64,000 nt of DNA from Toxoplasma gondii ME49. Taxonomy: Eukaryota; Apicomplexa; Conoidasida; Eucoccidiorida; Sarcocystidae. The notes under the pieces were generated by a model that was given only the letters and a program-made list of their open reading frames with translations, had not been told where the DNA came from and searched no databases. Both the position numbers and the translations under genes were made by a program. The stretch lies in contig NC_031473.1 in the NCBI RefSeq assembly GCF_000006565.2, positions 806,001 to 870,000 on the forward strand, written 5' to 3'. Below, in pieces: positions 1-14,339 of this stretch (the first letter of the stretch is position 1; the number at the start of each line of letters is the position of its first letter).

Positions 1-620
1 AACGGTCCCGGAGGAAATAGGCAGTCTGAGCGAATTGTCCCTGACGAAAAAACAGAGCAGAGCGAAAGAATTGAAAAAACAGTTAGAACGAGTGGACTCG
101 AGGAGAAAGAAATCAAAGTGCAAAACATCAAAGAGAAACAAAAGAAGACGACGAGAAAGAAATCAACGAGAAGGAATTCAAAAAGAACGCAGATAAAAAA
201 ACCAAGGAGAAAGAAAATGAAGAGAAAGCGAACGAAGAAAGAAAAGAAGTGGAAAAAAGAGAAAAGTAAGGCGGGATAGGCAAAGAGGGGTACGGGTGGG
301 ATGAAGGAGAAAAACGGGCGCGAGGCGAGAGGAGAAGAGGAGAAAAGAATTAGATGGAAAAAGAGGAAAAGAAGCCACAGAAGGGGGGGAACAGAAATCA
401 TAACAATCAAGAAAAAAACGAGATCAATAACTCCATACACATATATGTTTGACAACTGTTCCTTGGGTGAGAACCCGGAGCGCGAATCTGAAAGAACTCT
501 GGATTCTACGTTGCATGCAGTCGCCCCATTTCTTTCCCCGTCGACTCCTCTCCGTGTTCCGCCTTTCCAGAAAACGCCAGCACTCCGAATGGAGACATCC
601 GCAAGGAACTGCATGTCGTG

Positions 621-686
<66 letters not shown>

Positions 687-1362
687 ACAAGGGTGTTGAG
701 GGTTCAGCTGCATGCGCTGGAGCCTGCAGGGCGGTCTCTTTCAGGAACGCACAGGCACGTCGTCGCTTTGAGCATTTTTAGAGCGCACCGGAATTCAGAA
801 TGGCGATGTCTGCTCGACACTCGCGGCGCATGAGGTCACAGAGCCAGTTGCCGACATTGCTCTCTGAGGTTCGGATGACGGAGAAGCGCGTTTCCAAGTC
901 GCAGGCGGCATCGACGAGAATCTGTTTCATTTGCTTCTTCAAGTTCTGCTCGTACTTCTTGACCAGCAACTCGACGTGCTTGTTCTTCTCGAAGCGCTCA
1001 GGATCGACGCGAACCCTCGACCACTCCACGATCGAACCGCCCAGAAAAAACGGCATGACTTCTTCTCCGCCCTCCACGGTCGTCGGCAGCAAAGGTCCTA
1101 CGAACGCCGACGAAGGCGAAGGAGAAAGCGAGCGAAAGGCATACACTTGCCGAAGAAAACCCAGTGAACATACGAAAAAAAGGAGGCGACAGAAGAAAAG
1201 AAACAGAAAACACGAGTTACCCCTCTCAGGGTCTATCCCCACCGCCATACACATACAACTAGATATAAATGTACACACATATATGTTTGTACATTACAGA
1301 CATAAATAGATCTATATACAGATATATCAATACACAGACATACACACACACAAATATATACA

Positions 1363-1393
<31 letters not shown>

Positions 1394-1452
1394 GTGGAAA
1401 TACAAGTACAAATCTAAGCATAAACATGTACGCACACGCACATATATATGTA

Positions 1453-1504
<52 letters not shown>

Positions 1505-4500
1505 GAATAAAATTATGTGCAGCACAGGGACTTCTGTTCGTACCCTTGAACATTTCCGCGGTGACAGCAGCTTCTCTTCTTGCAGCTTCTTCACTGACGA
1601 AAGTTGTTGATCCGAACTTATTCTGCGTTGGCGGCGTGGGGAGACTGCTTATGGAGAGAGGAGGCGAGAGAGGAGAGTGTGGGGACCCGAGGCCGGCCGT
1701 CGCACGCCCACTCGCGAAAGAGGGAGAACAAGAGCCACTCGAGTTCTTCGGACTGTCTTTCAAGATCGCTGGAGTCAAAGGGACGGGTGCATGCGTCGAC
1801 GCACAGACGTCGACCTCCCGAGCGCCTGGACACGCAGGCAGACTCTCCGGAACTCCTTTCGCGAGCTGCTTCTCTGAAAGAACTTTCTTGATGCAAATGT
1901 TCACTCCCGAACTGCACGCCTCTCGCTTCTCGCCCTTCGCATCAGCGCCGCATCCACAAGAGTACGAAGAAGAGGAAGAAGAGGAAGAAGAAGAGGAAGA
2001 AGAGGAAGACGGATGTTGACTTTCGAGGTGGGCATTTGAAGGAAGGGCACCACTGTCTGCTCGTGAGAGAGGAGAGCGTGATCCTAGAGACGAAGCGTCA
2101 AGACGAGAGCCTTGTCCGGGGTGGATGGTGATGACAGTGAAATCTCGGAAGTCAGTCCCCGACTTAACTACAGGAATGTTCCCTGGAAACAATGCAAGGA
2201 AAAAGTTTCATTCGGAGGACTGCATGCGCGCTATGTGTTCCACCACAACGCATCAACGAGCGAGATGAAAATACCTCGAGAGCTTCTGTCCTGCCCGTTA
2301 AAATGATGACTTGTTCAGATCTGTTACAAACTTTGCCTGTCTGAGTCAACTTTTACTGTGTCTTTCACGGCAATCCTGTTACACGCAGACGGACAGACCC
2401 TCAGAGGTAATGAAGACAAGCACGCAACAGCAGTGCAAAGAAAGGATGGAAAAACTGAAAAAAGAAACCGAGACGCTCGTTGTTAGCACCACAAAAGCAA
2501 CACACCGCCGAGTTCCTGAAGCGAAACGTTCCCCCAAAATCAATTTCTCGTGCCCCCACCTTTTGAATTTCGAAGCGAATTCCCTCGGTCCGCTCGTACA
2601 CGCGAACGCAGCTGCATTCCCCTATATATATATATATATATATAACTATATATATAATTTTATAAATAATTTGTATGTCCTTTTGTGTTGTGTGTGTGAG
2701 CGTGCACTGCGTTGTTTCGTCGCGTTCTTGTCGATGTGTCGCGACGTCGGCTCCGCCTACCGATGCGCTGCAGCCCGTAGTAGTCGTGATCGTGGCCGCC
2801 GAGAATGAGGTCGATGTCTTCGGCCTCCTTCGCGAGTCGTTCGTCGTTCGGAGCTCGCATGTGCGTGAGCGCGATGATGAGTTCGCACTCTTTTTGGCGG
2901 AGAATGCGACACAGACAATTCGCTGCCTCCACAAAGTCGACGTAGACCACGTCGTCTTTGTCGATGCAGGCAAGCGTGTCGAGCCACTCTGCCCAGGAAA
3001 GAAGAGGCCAGAAACGTGAAAAGCGACATCGAAACACAGAAAAACAGGCGCGGGCACCGTACGTCGAGAACTACAGAGCGAAGTGCTCACGAGGATGAAA
3101 TGGATGTCACACATCTCTCGCTCAAATGCTGTGGTGCTGCCTGCCTCCCTTCTTCTCCACCCTCACGTGATTTGCCTCCTTTTCGTCGGGTTCTCTCGTC
3201 TCCGCGTTCTCCTCTCTTGTCTCGTTCCTCTCCTCCTGCCTCTCTCCCTCGCCCTGCCGGAACTTCCTCTATGTCTCTGTCCACTCTTCTCTCTCTCTTC
3301 TCCTCTTTTTCCTCTCCTCTCTCATCAGTTCTCTCTCGCCTCCTTTTCCCGTCCTCGCCCTCGTCCTCTCCTTCACCCCTCTCCTTTCTCTCTGCTCTCG
3401 TCTCCTTCGCTCTCTCTCGCCTGCCCTCTCCCCCGCTCGTTCGTGCTTCCTTCGGCGTCACCTTTTTCGACGAGGCCGATGATTCCGACGCGAATGCCTT
3501 GCCATTCGAAGAGGCGATACTTCATCCCGTTCGCGAGCGGCAGCCCATGCACTTCGACGTAGTCTTCTGCGAAGACGCCTTCGTCCTCGCTTTCTCTTCC
3601 ACACTTCTCCATCGTCTTCAGAGACGCGAAGGCAGGCTCGGCCGTCTGTCCTGTCTTCTCGAATACGTTCGAAATCAGCCACGGAAAGCTGCAGGAGCCC
3701 ACGGCGTACTCCAGCTCGTCAATTCCGAAGTCGAAGTCGTGGTTGCCGAAGCACGCAGTGTGGATCTTCAGCAGATTCAGAAACGGAACCATGTGCCGTC
3801 CTCGAGTGTACGTCGACATCACTGACGGATTCAACACGTCGCCTGCAGAGCAGAGAGGACAGAGAAAAGAAACAGTTCGCGGCGCAGAAGGAAACGGCCA
3901 GTCCACCCCAAAAAGCACCAGTCGGAGCCACACGGAACAGGGAAAACGGAGAAGACACAGAGAAGAGGCTGAGGAAGAGAGCCGCCGAGATATCGGTACT
4001 CAGAACTGTGCTTGTGTGCCTGGATCCCCATTCAAACATCCATTCATCTACGCACACTTGCGTACATGTAACGCTTCTTGAAACTACGAACACTTGACAC
4101 GTATAAAGAGCAGTCAGTGGTGCAGCTGAAGAAACACGTGGATGTGTAGGAAAAAGCGAAAAGACCTGCGCTTCCTCAGGCAGGAAATGCTTCTCTCGAG
4201 CTAACGTGACACAATGGCCGACCTCGATGGTCCTTGATGTTTCAGAAGGCATTCGAGATGGAGAGGACATCGAAACACATCTCCAGAGCATGGAGGCACA
4301 ACGCGTTTCCTTCTCATCGTCTCCCTCACCGGAAAAGAGAATGAGAGGGTGTTTGTGCTGGAAGCTCTGAAGAGCCGTGACGAAGCGCGAGACGCCCCCC
4401 GTTCCATCACATCTGCTTTCGATGTTGTACACATCATTGAAATGGATGATCGTAATGGGGTCTGTTCGATCGAGAGGGAGGTCAAAGTCGTACCTGCAAA

Positions 4501-5220
4501 GCGAAAATGAAAATGCGTTTTCACGACATCTCTTTCGACGCATCGCAGTCTCAGAGTCTTTCCAGACGAGGAAACGCACGCGTCTGCGCCGTCGTCTTCC
4601 CTCCCAGACAGGCTGGACGTGTCAACTGTGACGACCCTTTCCACGTGGTGTTGCAACAGCCTGTTCACCTTTCTTATTTTTCGACCTTTCTTTCACAAGC
4701 TGGATTCTCCCCTTTAGTTCCTCCTCCTCGTCATCGCGTTCATGTTCTTTCATCGGCTTCTAGTTCTCCTTCTAAGCGTCAAAGTTTTGCGTAGCTTCTT
4801 CCTCTTCTGTGTGAGATTCCTCTTTCTTTCTTTCTCTCCCGTTTCTCGCTCCCTGGAGGAGTCTTTCATCCTCAGTTTCTACGTTTTCCTCGCACAATCG
4901 CCGCTCTCTCTCCGCCTCCCTTTCTGCCTCAAGTCTACGTTTTCCGCCTTTCTCTGCTTCCCCTATTTCTCTCACCAAGTTTCTCCGGTATATCCTTTGG
5001 AGGCCTGCCTGGCGATGCTGGCGACGAGGAGAGACACTTCTCGCTCCAGTTCGTCCTCGGGCTCCTTGCCTCTGTTGGGGTCTCTCCCATGCTTGCCCGC
5101 AGAGCGTGCAGCCGGCGAGGAGACAGAAGATATTCCAATTCGTTTCCCGACGACGGCCCCGCTGAACTGCAGAGGCGACCCTCCCCCTCCTGCAGGCGGC
5201 GCTGACGCGCGTGGAGACAT
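1..5220 (-). CDS. 5'-nucleotidase / UshA-type metallophosphoesterase, 3' end off window
   Basis: Seven phase-consistent exons, read right to left: 5220-4976, 4493-4330, 3842-3462, 2988-2761, 2182-1544, 1097-789, and 40 to beyond base 1. About 655 residues lie before the last exon. The two-metal phosphoesterase blocks appear in order: [10 protein letters not shown] (about residue 95), LFSGDVLNPS (about 134), [10 protein letters not shown] (about 165), IALTHM and GGHDHDYYG (about 320-330). The C-terminal 5'-nucleotidase domain starts in exon 6 ([17 protein letters not shown]) and continues in the edge exon as [13 protein letters not shown]. The family hydrolyses nucleoside 5'-monophosphates or related phosphoesters. 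Between the two domains, exon 5 adds a Ser-rich insertion of about 150 residues. The usual NDxH block reads NDVY. I chose Met at 5220; an in-frame Met at 5289 would add 23 residues. No signal peptide is obvious. Family call is firm; substrate and location are not shown. Confidence 0.85.
41..788 (-). other. last visible intron of the 5'-nucleotidase gene
   Basis: The donor is at 788-787 (AATTCCG before GTGCGC) and the acceptor AG at 42-41. Joining restores an Asn-Ser-Gly-Thr-Ile-Arg-Ser-Asp run typical of the family. The intron holds a (TA)n tract near 625-680, and bases 60-420 are strongly purine-rich on the plus strand. I see no gene inside it. Confidence 0.7.
625..678. repeat. (TA)n microsatellite
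   Basis: Near-pure alternating TA interrupted by two TGTA units. It lies inside an intron of the 5'-nucleotidase gene. Confidence 0.95.
1359..1502. repeat. compound (TA)n microsatellite
   Basis: Two TA blocks (about 1365-1393 and 1441-1502) separated by A-rich sequence, inside the intron between exons 5 and 6 of the 5'-nucleotidase gene. Confidence 0.9.
1963..2012. repeat. GAA/GAG trinucleotide tract coding for poly-Ser
   Basis: About sixteen GAR triplets on the plus strand. On the coding (minus) strand they are read as a run of serine codons in the inter-domain insertion of the 5'-nucleotidase. Confidence 0.9.
2622..2657. repeat. (TA)n microsatellite
   Basis: TA tract in the intron between exons 4 and 5 of the 5'-nucleotidase gene. 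Confidence 0.85.
3130..3440. repeat. CT-rich tract in intron
   Basis: About 300 bases of mostly C and T on the plus strand (purine-rich on the transcribed strand), lying wholly inside the intron between 3462 and 2988. The long open frames here are low-complexity by-products. Confidence 0.7.
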
Positions 5221-8200
5221 CGCAGCGAAGAAGAAAGGAGACGGCAGGAAACGCGGGGAGAACGCGAGAGTCCCCGGAAGAGGACACAAGATAGGGAAAC
5301 GAGGAGGGCGAACAGGAAAGTGGAGAAACGGGAAGCACCGAGACGGAGAGAAACGCGCGAAGAAAAAGATTCAACAGAGGACAGAGCAGACGAACTGAGA
5401 GATGACCAAGGAGGACAGGAGTGCGCGACACCTCCGTCACACGAACTTTCTTTTCCAGACGCGAAACTGTCGACGGTACGATACTTGGTGGACAAAAGCA
5501 GGGTCGTCAGAGTCGAAGACGAAGCTGAAGCTTCTCGGTATTCGGAAAAAACTACGCCGCGAGCCAGCGGCGAGTTCTAGACACGGTGCAAATGCCAACT
5601 CTCCCAGCCTCGCATGAAGTAAGACAGACTGGGAACGGAGATCCCCTCTGACACACTCACTTCCTCAAAAACGCAGAGCGCTCTCCTCAAATAGCGAGAG
5701 GCATGCCGAGACACGAAGCGGAGAACTCTTGCATGCAGGTTGAAGAGATCAACTTGCTGTAGACATGGAACACGAGGTGCCCTCGTTCCTCGGGTTGACA
5801 GCGAAAAATAAACCTTCCGACTAAGTCGGCGTTTTCCTCGCTTCTCCCCGAAAATGAAGAGCCCCGGTGTGCTTCGGAGTTCCGCGAACGCCGCGCGATT
5901 CTTGTCTCAGCCTCGAGAGGAAAAAGATTTCTTCAGGCCTGAGGTTCGACGCTTTGAGAGCAAACGTGTGAAACTCACTTCACTCGAAACGTCGGAGAAA
6001 CGAGCGTGTCACGAGCACATTCGCGTTAAAGAGTCCCCAGATCAGACGCTTCTCGCCGAGAGAAAAGGTTCCAGAGGAGCGCAACACCTCGCGCGCAGCT
6101 GACAGGAAACGCGCAAAAGAGATCTCCACCAAAATGGTCTGATCGGATCTCTCGATGCGCGTTCACCTGAGAAGGAGGAACGAGAAGGTGGACGACGCCT
6201 CGGGTGCTCTGCCAGGAGTGACCTGTGAACCGCGCGTCGGCAACGTGGAAGGCAGAGAACGTCAGAAAAAACAGCCTGCGTTTTCAAGGAGGCAATCCAA
6301 GAATCAGGGACCCGCGAGCAAGACGGAGGGGCATGAGAGAGAGAGAGGAGTTCGGGGACTGTCGAAGGGAAAGGAAAAACGGCTGAACGGAGAAAGGAAG
6401 GGAAACGATGTCCACCAAAGCTGGGCAGAGGTCTCCAGATGCGAACTCTGGGGTCTCGACCGAAAGAAGAAATCGTGAAAAAAAGAGAAAAATAGAAGGA
6501 AGGGAGAGCGAGAAAGTGTCGTGAGAGAAACCTAGACTCAAAGTGAACCGTAAAAAAAGCACAAATTCGCGACCACCTTTCTGAGACCTCACACTGCTCA
6601 CCCAGGACAGTTCAGAAAAGGAAGAGAGGACGCACGCGCGAGAGAGAGACGCAGCGAGAAGAGAAGAGAAAACGAAGAAAGTGACAGGAAGAAGAAAGGA
6701 GGAAAGAAGGAAAATGAAGAACTCGGGCAGTCTACACAAAACCGACGTGCACGAACGGTTGAGATGGCCAGAAGAAGTGTCGGGATTGCGAGAAACACAG
6801 AAATGGATTAAACTGAGGATGGAAACCTCTGCGATTTGACCGGAAGGGAAGCCAAAAAGAAAAGAAGAAGCAAACACATATGACAAAAGAACACGAAAAA
6901 GGAACCCTTGCGCTTCTTCTAGCCACCGGGGGCGCGGGCGTCGCGGGATCGCTAGGAAAGAAGGCGCACAACCCCGAGAAGGCGAGGGAAAAACCTTCTC
7001 TGAACTCGCGTTTCTCTCCTCAGGCGACCAAGGGCATTTCGAATTAAAGGAGTGAAGGAAACGACTCAAAAGCCGCGAGAAAATCCACCGGTTCGTACAC
7101 CTAGACAAAAGGCAGCGACGGGAACGCTCTGCCACCGGGGACACATTCGAGGCGCAGTCGGATCGTGCAAGTCTGCAGAACCGGGAAAGAGGAGAGTGAA
7201 CGCGGCAACAGCCTAGCCATCGACCACCCGATTGATAAATGTAACGACGACGAAGGAAGAGAGGAAGAAAAAAGGGAGGAAGCAAGGGAAAGGAACGGAT
7301 GGTTAGTCCCCTGGGAAGCGGGCTCCTGGTAGTTTCGCGGGTTCGCTGTTCCGCAAGTGAAGAAAAGTGACGAAGATTGGGAACTGGAGAGCGCCGGTTG
7401 TCTTAAACGGATTTAATCGATGCACATTGACGTCAAACACACCTTCTTTTCAAACGCAGCGCGACCGTCTCTGCACACTTGCGATTTTTCTTCGCGGCTC
7501 TTCTCGACAGACCCGTCGCTAGTCCGCATCCGCGCGCGCTGTTCCGAGGTTTCCTCGATGCTGATTCCATCTCGAGAATTTGGTTTCACGTTGTTGTTGA
7601 CGCGCGGAAGAGGCCTACTGCAGCTTCTGCGTGATTTCAGAAAGAAAGACAAGAAAATCTCGCCAAACGAAGCCACATAGCGACAACCCGCCCTCGCCCT
7701 CCGCAGAGCCCCCAAACGTTCCCGTTGGTCCCCGCATTTTTCATCTGGATTCTCCCGCCTCACTCTGAGGAGAAACGCGCCCGAAAAAACACTCCTTAGC
7801 ACACTTTAGCTGCTTCCGAAGAAGGCGGCACCGTTGTTTCTAAGTCTGCTCTGATGGGCATCAAATAGTGAAGTCGCACAACCGAACGGCGTGTGCCGCG
7901 TTTACGTGGAAGCCACGCCAGTGTGCCAGTCGCGTTTTTCTTCCTTTCGTCAGCAGACTGGTGAAAACGCAGAACGGTGAGGTGTGGAGAGAGACCCAAG
8001 GGACTGTGTGTTTTTCTAGGAAAGGGAAGTCGTTTCTGCGACTGCCGGCCGCGAGCGACGTCGGGTTGCTCTCCACGGTTTTGTATGTTAAAGTTGGGAA
8101 GTACGGAGTTGCAGTTGGCGGAAACTTTTGCGATTCGAATTCCCGGAAACGCTTACCCGCACAAGAAGCCTTGAAGTGGTGGGACCTGGGAGTTCAAAGT

Positions 8201-8754
8201 GCTTCTCAGTGTGATTTTCTTCCCTTCCTGGCGTTACTCGCCTGGTATCAGGGAACAAGCCTTGAAACATCTGCACGGGTGGAACTTAGACGTCGTTTCG
8301 ATTCGCGTGGGGGATAAAAGGAGAGTCAGACCGGTTCGTCGGTTTCCCGGATTCGCCTGGAGTGTTTCGCATTCATGAGACTCAATCCTTAGAGGTTTTT
8401 TCTCCTTGGTTTTTGGTATGAAGTGAATCTGCTGCGGCCGGTGGTATGCCTTGTTTTCCTGCTTCAGCACGTCTCAGTTTCGTCCTCTCCGAGTTTTCTT
8501 GTTGCCGTCGGTCTCAGATGGATTGACACCTATTCCTGTGTTTTCTTTACACCTCTGGAAGCCGCGCTTTTCTGCCGTTTGCGTTCCACCACTGCCTGTA
8601 TTGCCTGTTGTCGCGACTTCTCAGTCGTTTTCTCGCCACCAGTTTCAGGCCCTTCAAAATTTCGTTTGTTCCAGTGCATGCCGCGCGTGCAGAAGTGCAC
8701 CGAGTGGGTGCGTAATTCGTTTTCAGTGTTTTTCCCGTCCGACAGTTCCAGAAA
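5221..8754. promoter_or_regulatory. divergent intergenic region, 5'-nucleotidase and cytidine deaminase
   Basis: The two flanking genes point away from each other, so both promoters and 5' leaders should lie here. The sequence between 5.3 and 7.3 kb is purine-rich on the plus strand, which opens long low-complexity frames on both strands (for example 6284-7285 minus and 7868-8317 plus). None shows a recognisable domain, a good start context with splice sites, or balanced composition. No TATA-type motif stands out. A leader exon cannot be excluded. Confidence 0.5.
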
Positions 8755-12349
<3,595 letters not shown>

Positions 12350-12524
12350 AGCGTCAGCGTGCAGTTGGGATTGGGTGTACTTCTCCCCCTTCAGGGAAGG
12401 GAGTGTTTAGCAACTGAGATGCAACGTGGCCACACAGGGGACTTGACGAGTTTGGCCTGTTCGACGAGAGAGGTCAACGTTTCTGGAATGTGATAGAGTC
12501 ATTGTGAGACTCCGGCTTCAGAAT

Positions 12525-13753
12525 TTCCTTCCGTTCAGTGGCTCTATCTGAGGTTTTTGCTGGGAAATGTTTTCGATCACCTTGGGTCTACAGACCTCAT
12601 TCAGAACTGGATACTCAACCCAGGCACGGCCTTGTCTGCTTTAAAACACTTCTTCCAGAAGATAAAGATTCAGAGGAAACAGGCGCGCGGCAGGTCAAGC
12701 CACTTGTGCACTGTTTCTACGGTATCTCGAGAAAAGACGTTTCCAACCTGTCTGTGACGACGGGTGTATGTACAGCAGAAAACGTAAAATGGCTTATGCG
12801 TCCGCGAACGGCCCGCTGGAAGTAAAACACCAAGTTTGGTGATAGTCGGTACAACAAAGCCGTTAAGTTACTTTTGCAGTCTTCTCTGGACCTGTGCTTC
12901 CGCCTACACTTCTGCGACGAGCCGTTGAACGCTTGGCCATGCTAGCCGCATCAGAAAAACGAGCTGTCATCGATGTGAATTTCTCACTTTTTCGATGGTG
13001 CATTTGCTCAACCTTTGCACACGTGCGAAGTCGCTGCTAGATTTTTCGACACTCTTCCCATGACTGCCGATAAGTTCACGAATGGCATCACACGGAGTGA
13101 TGATGTGCCACACGAACGACAGAGAGGAGCTGTTACGGGACTTGCAGAGGTGCCAGTCGCGCTGCAGGTGAGTCTGGAGTGGACACAAAAGGCACTTCAG
13201 GACTGGACCAGAACTCTTTTCGTTGTAGACAACGGTAACGTCATGTCCAGGCGTACACGGATGTTTGACGTCGCTGCATGAGCGTGCAGACGCTGTGATA
13301 AAAACGGATACCTCCCGTGAGGTATTCACTGTCTTGAGCGCGTCGCCCTTTACCAGAGGTGAGATCCCGAACGACGTGTTTGCGTGTTTCATACAAAAGT
13401 GGGTCCACAGAGGAGTGCTGCAAAATTCTGCAACAGAATGTTGTGTTGCGCGCGAAACTGGACGCAGAAACAGCTGAAATGCAAGAGGAAATCGAACGAC
13501 TCTCCAGTAAGGCTCATCAACGTGGCTTCGGATGCGTGTCTGGATAAACGTTGGCACAAATTTAGACCTTGCGAACGCGCTCAGGCAAATCGCCAACCGG
13601 GAGCTGGCCAAAAGCGAATATCGGATACTTGAAGGAAGCATTGTATGCCTGACGGCGCTTTTCTTTCTTTTGCTATGGCTAATGTGAAGGAAATCAGTAG
13701 GAACTCCTTGTTGCTTCAATCAGGCCCGTGTCCATGATGCCTGTACACAATAG
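12525..13753 (+). CDS. putative gene of unknown function ending in a coiled coil (5' part unresolved)
   Basis: The 3' exons are coherent: 13411-13506, 13566-13642 and 13724-13753, with matching phases and good splice sites. They encode a Glu/Leu-rich helical stretch (CCKILQQNVVLRAKLDAETA, then EIERLSNLANALRQIANREL) ending RVHDACTQ and a TAG stop. Farther left, a likely exon is open to about 12770 (SRKDVSNLSVTT), followed by one starting near 12890 (FSGPVLPPTLLRRAVERLAM). A helical candidate segment, REELLRDLQRCQ, ends at a CAG/GTGAGT junction at 13168, but its phase does not join the next exon, so at least one exon is missing or wrong. No start Met is secure. I recognise no family. It follows the deaminase on the same strand by about 200 bases. 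Confidence 0.4.
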
Positions 13754-14339
13754 GTCATTCCGTGCAAAGTGTTTTGTTCCGCTCTTTTGTGTTCAACGGC
13801 ACAGCACGGCTGGCGACCGTTACTGTAGATGGCGCCGCTGGTATTTCTTTTTGGGTGTGACAGGAGACCTCCAAAGCGGGAACGCCTTTATAAAAATGTG
13901 TTCCGCTGTTTGAGTGTTGGACCACCTGCCACAATCAAGGCGACAGTGCTGCTCTTTCTGCAGAAGATGACGCAGCACATCACTGCCCTATTGAATGCAG
14001 CTGTTCTATCGCGAAACGCTAGTAGGTCGTCTTCACTGCAAAGAGGACGGAACCTTTGATTAGCAGGTGTCACACCCTCGTAGAAAGACTGCTACTATCG
14101 TTTGCTACTGGCACTGCCTGTGTACATGAGCTCGGGTGCCACGCCCCAAAGTCCGCAGAATTGTAGAAGATACAGAATTTAAAGCGACTTGCTAAAAGGG
14201 AGGTCATGGCTCTCTGATAGCTGCACATCATTCACGTTGGTCACACACCGTCACCCCCAGCAGGGGAAGTACTTTCATCGCCGACAGTGATTCGTCCATT
14301 TCTCTCTTATTCATCAACGCACGCAGCGTCCCTACTCAT
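13754..14339. other. intergenic, two gene 3' ends facing
   Basis: Region between the end of the coiled-coil gene (plus) and the stop of the minus-strand gene at 14340. I see no gene, repeat or structured RNA in it. Confidence 0.4.

Noticed and set aside
6284..7285. 333-residue minus-strand open frame
   Set aside because: It arises from a purine-rich tract read on the opposite strand as Phe/Leu/Ser/Arg; no motif, no splice support, and located in a divergent promoter region.
12967..13719. 250-residue minus-strand open frame
   Set aside because: It lies opposite the coiled-coil exons, which have matching splice phases; this frame has no recognisable motif.
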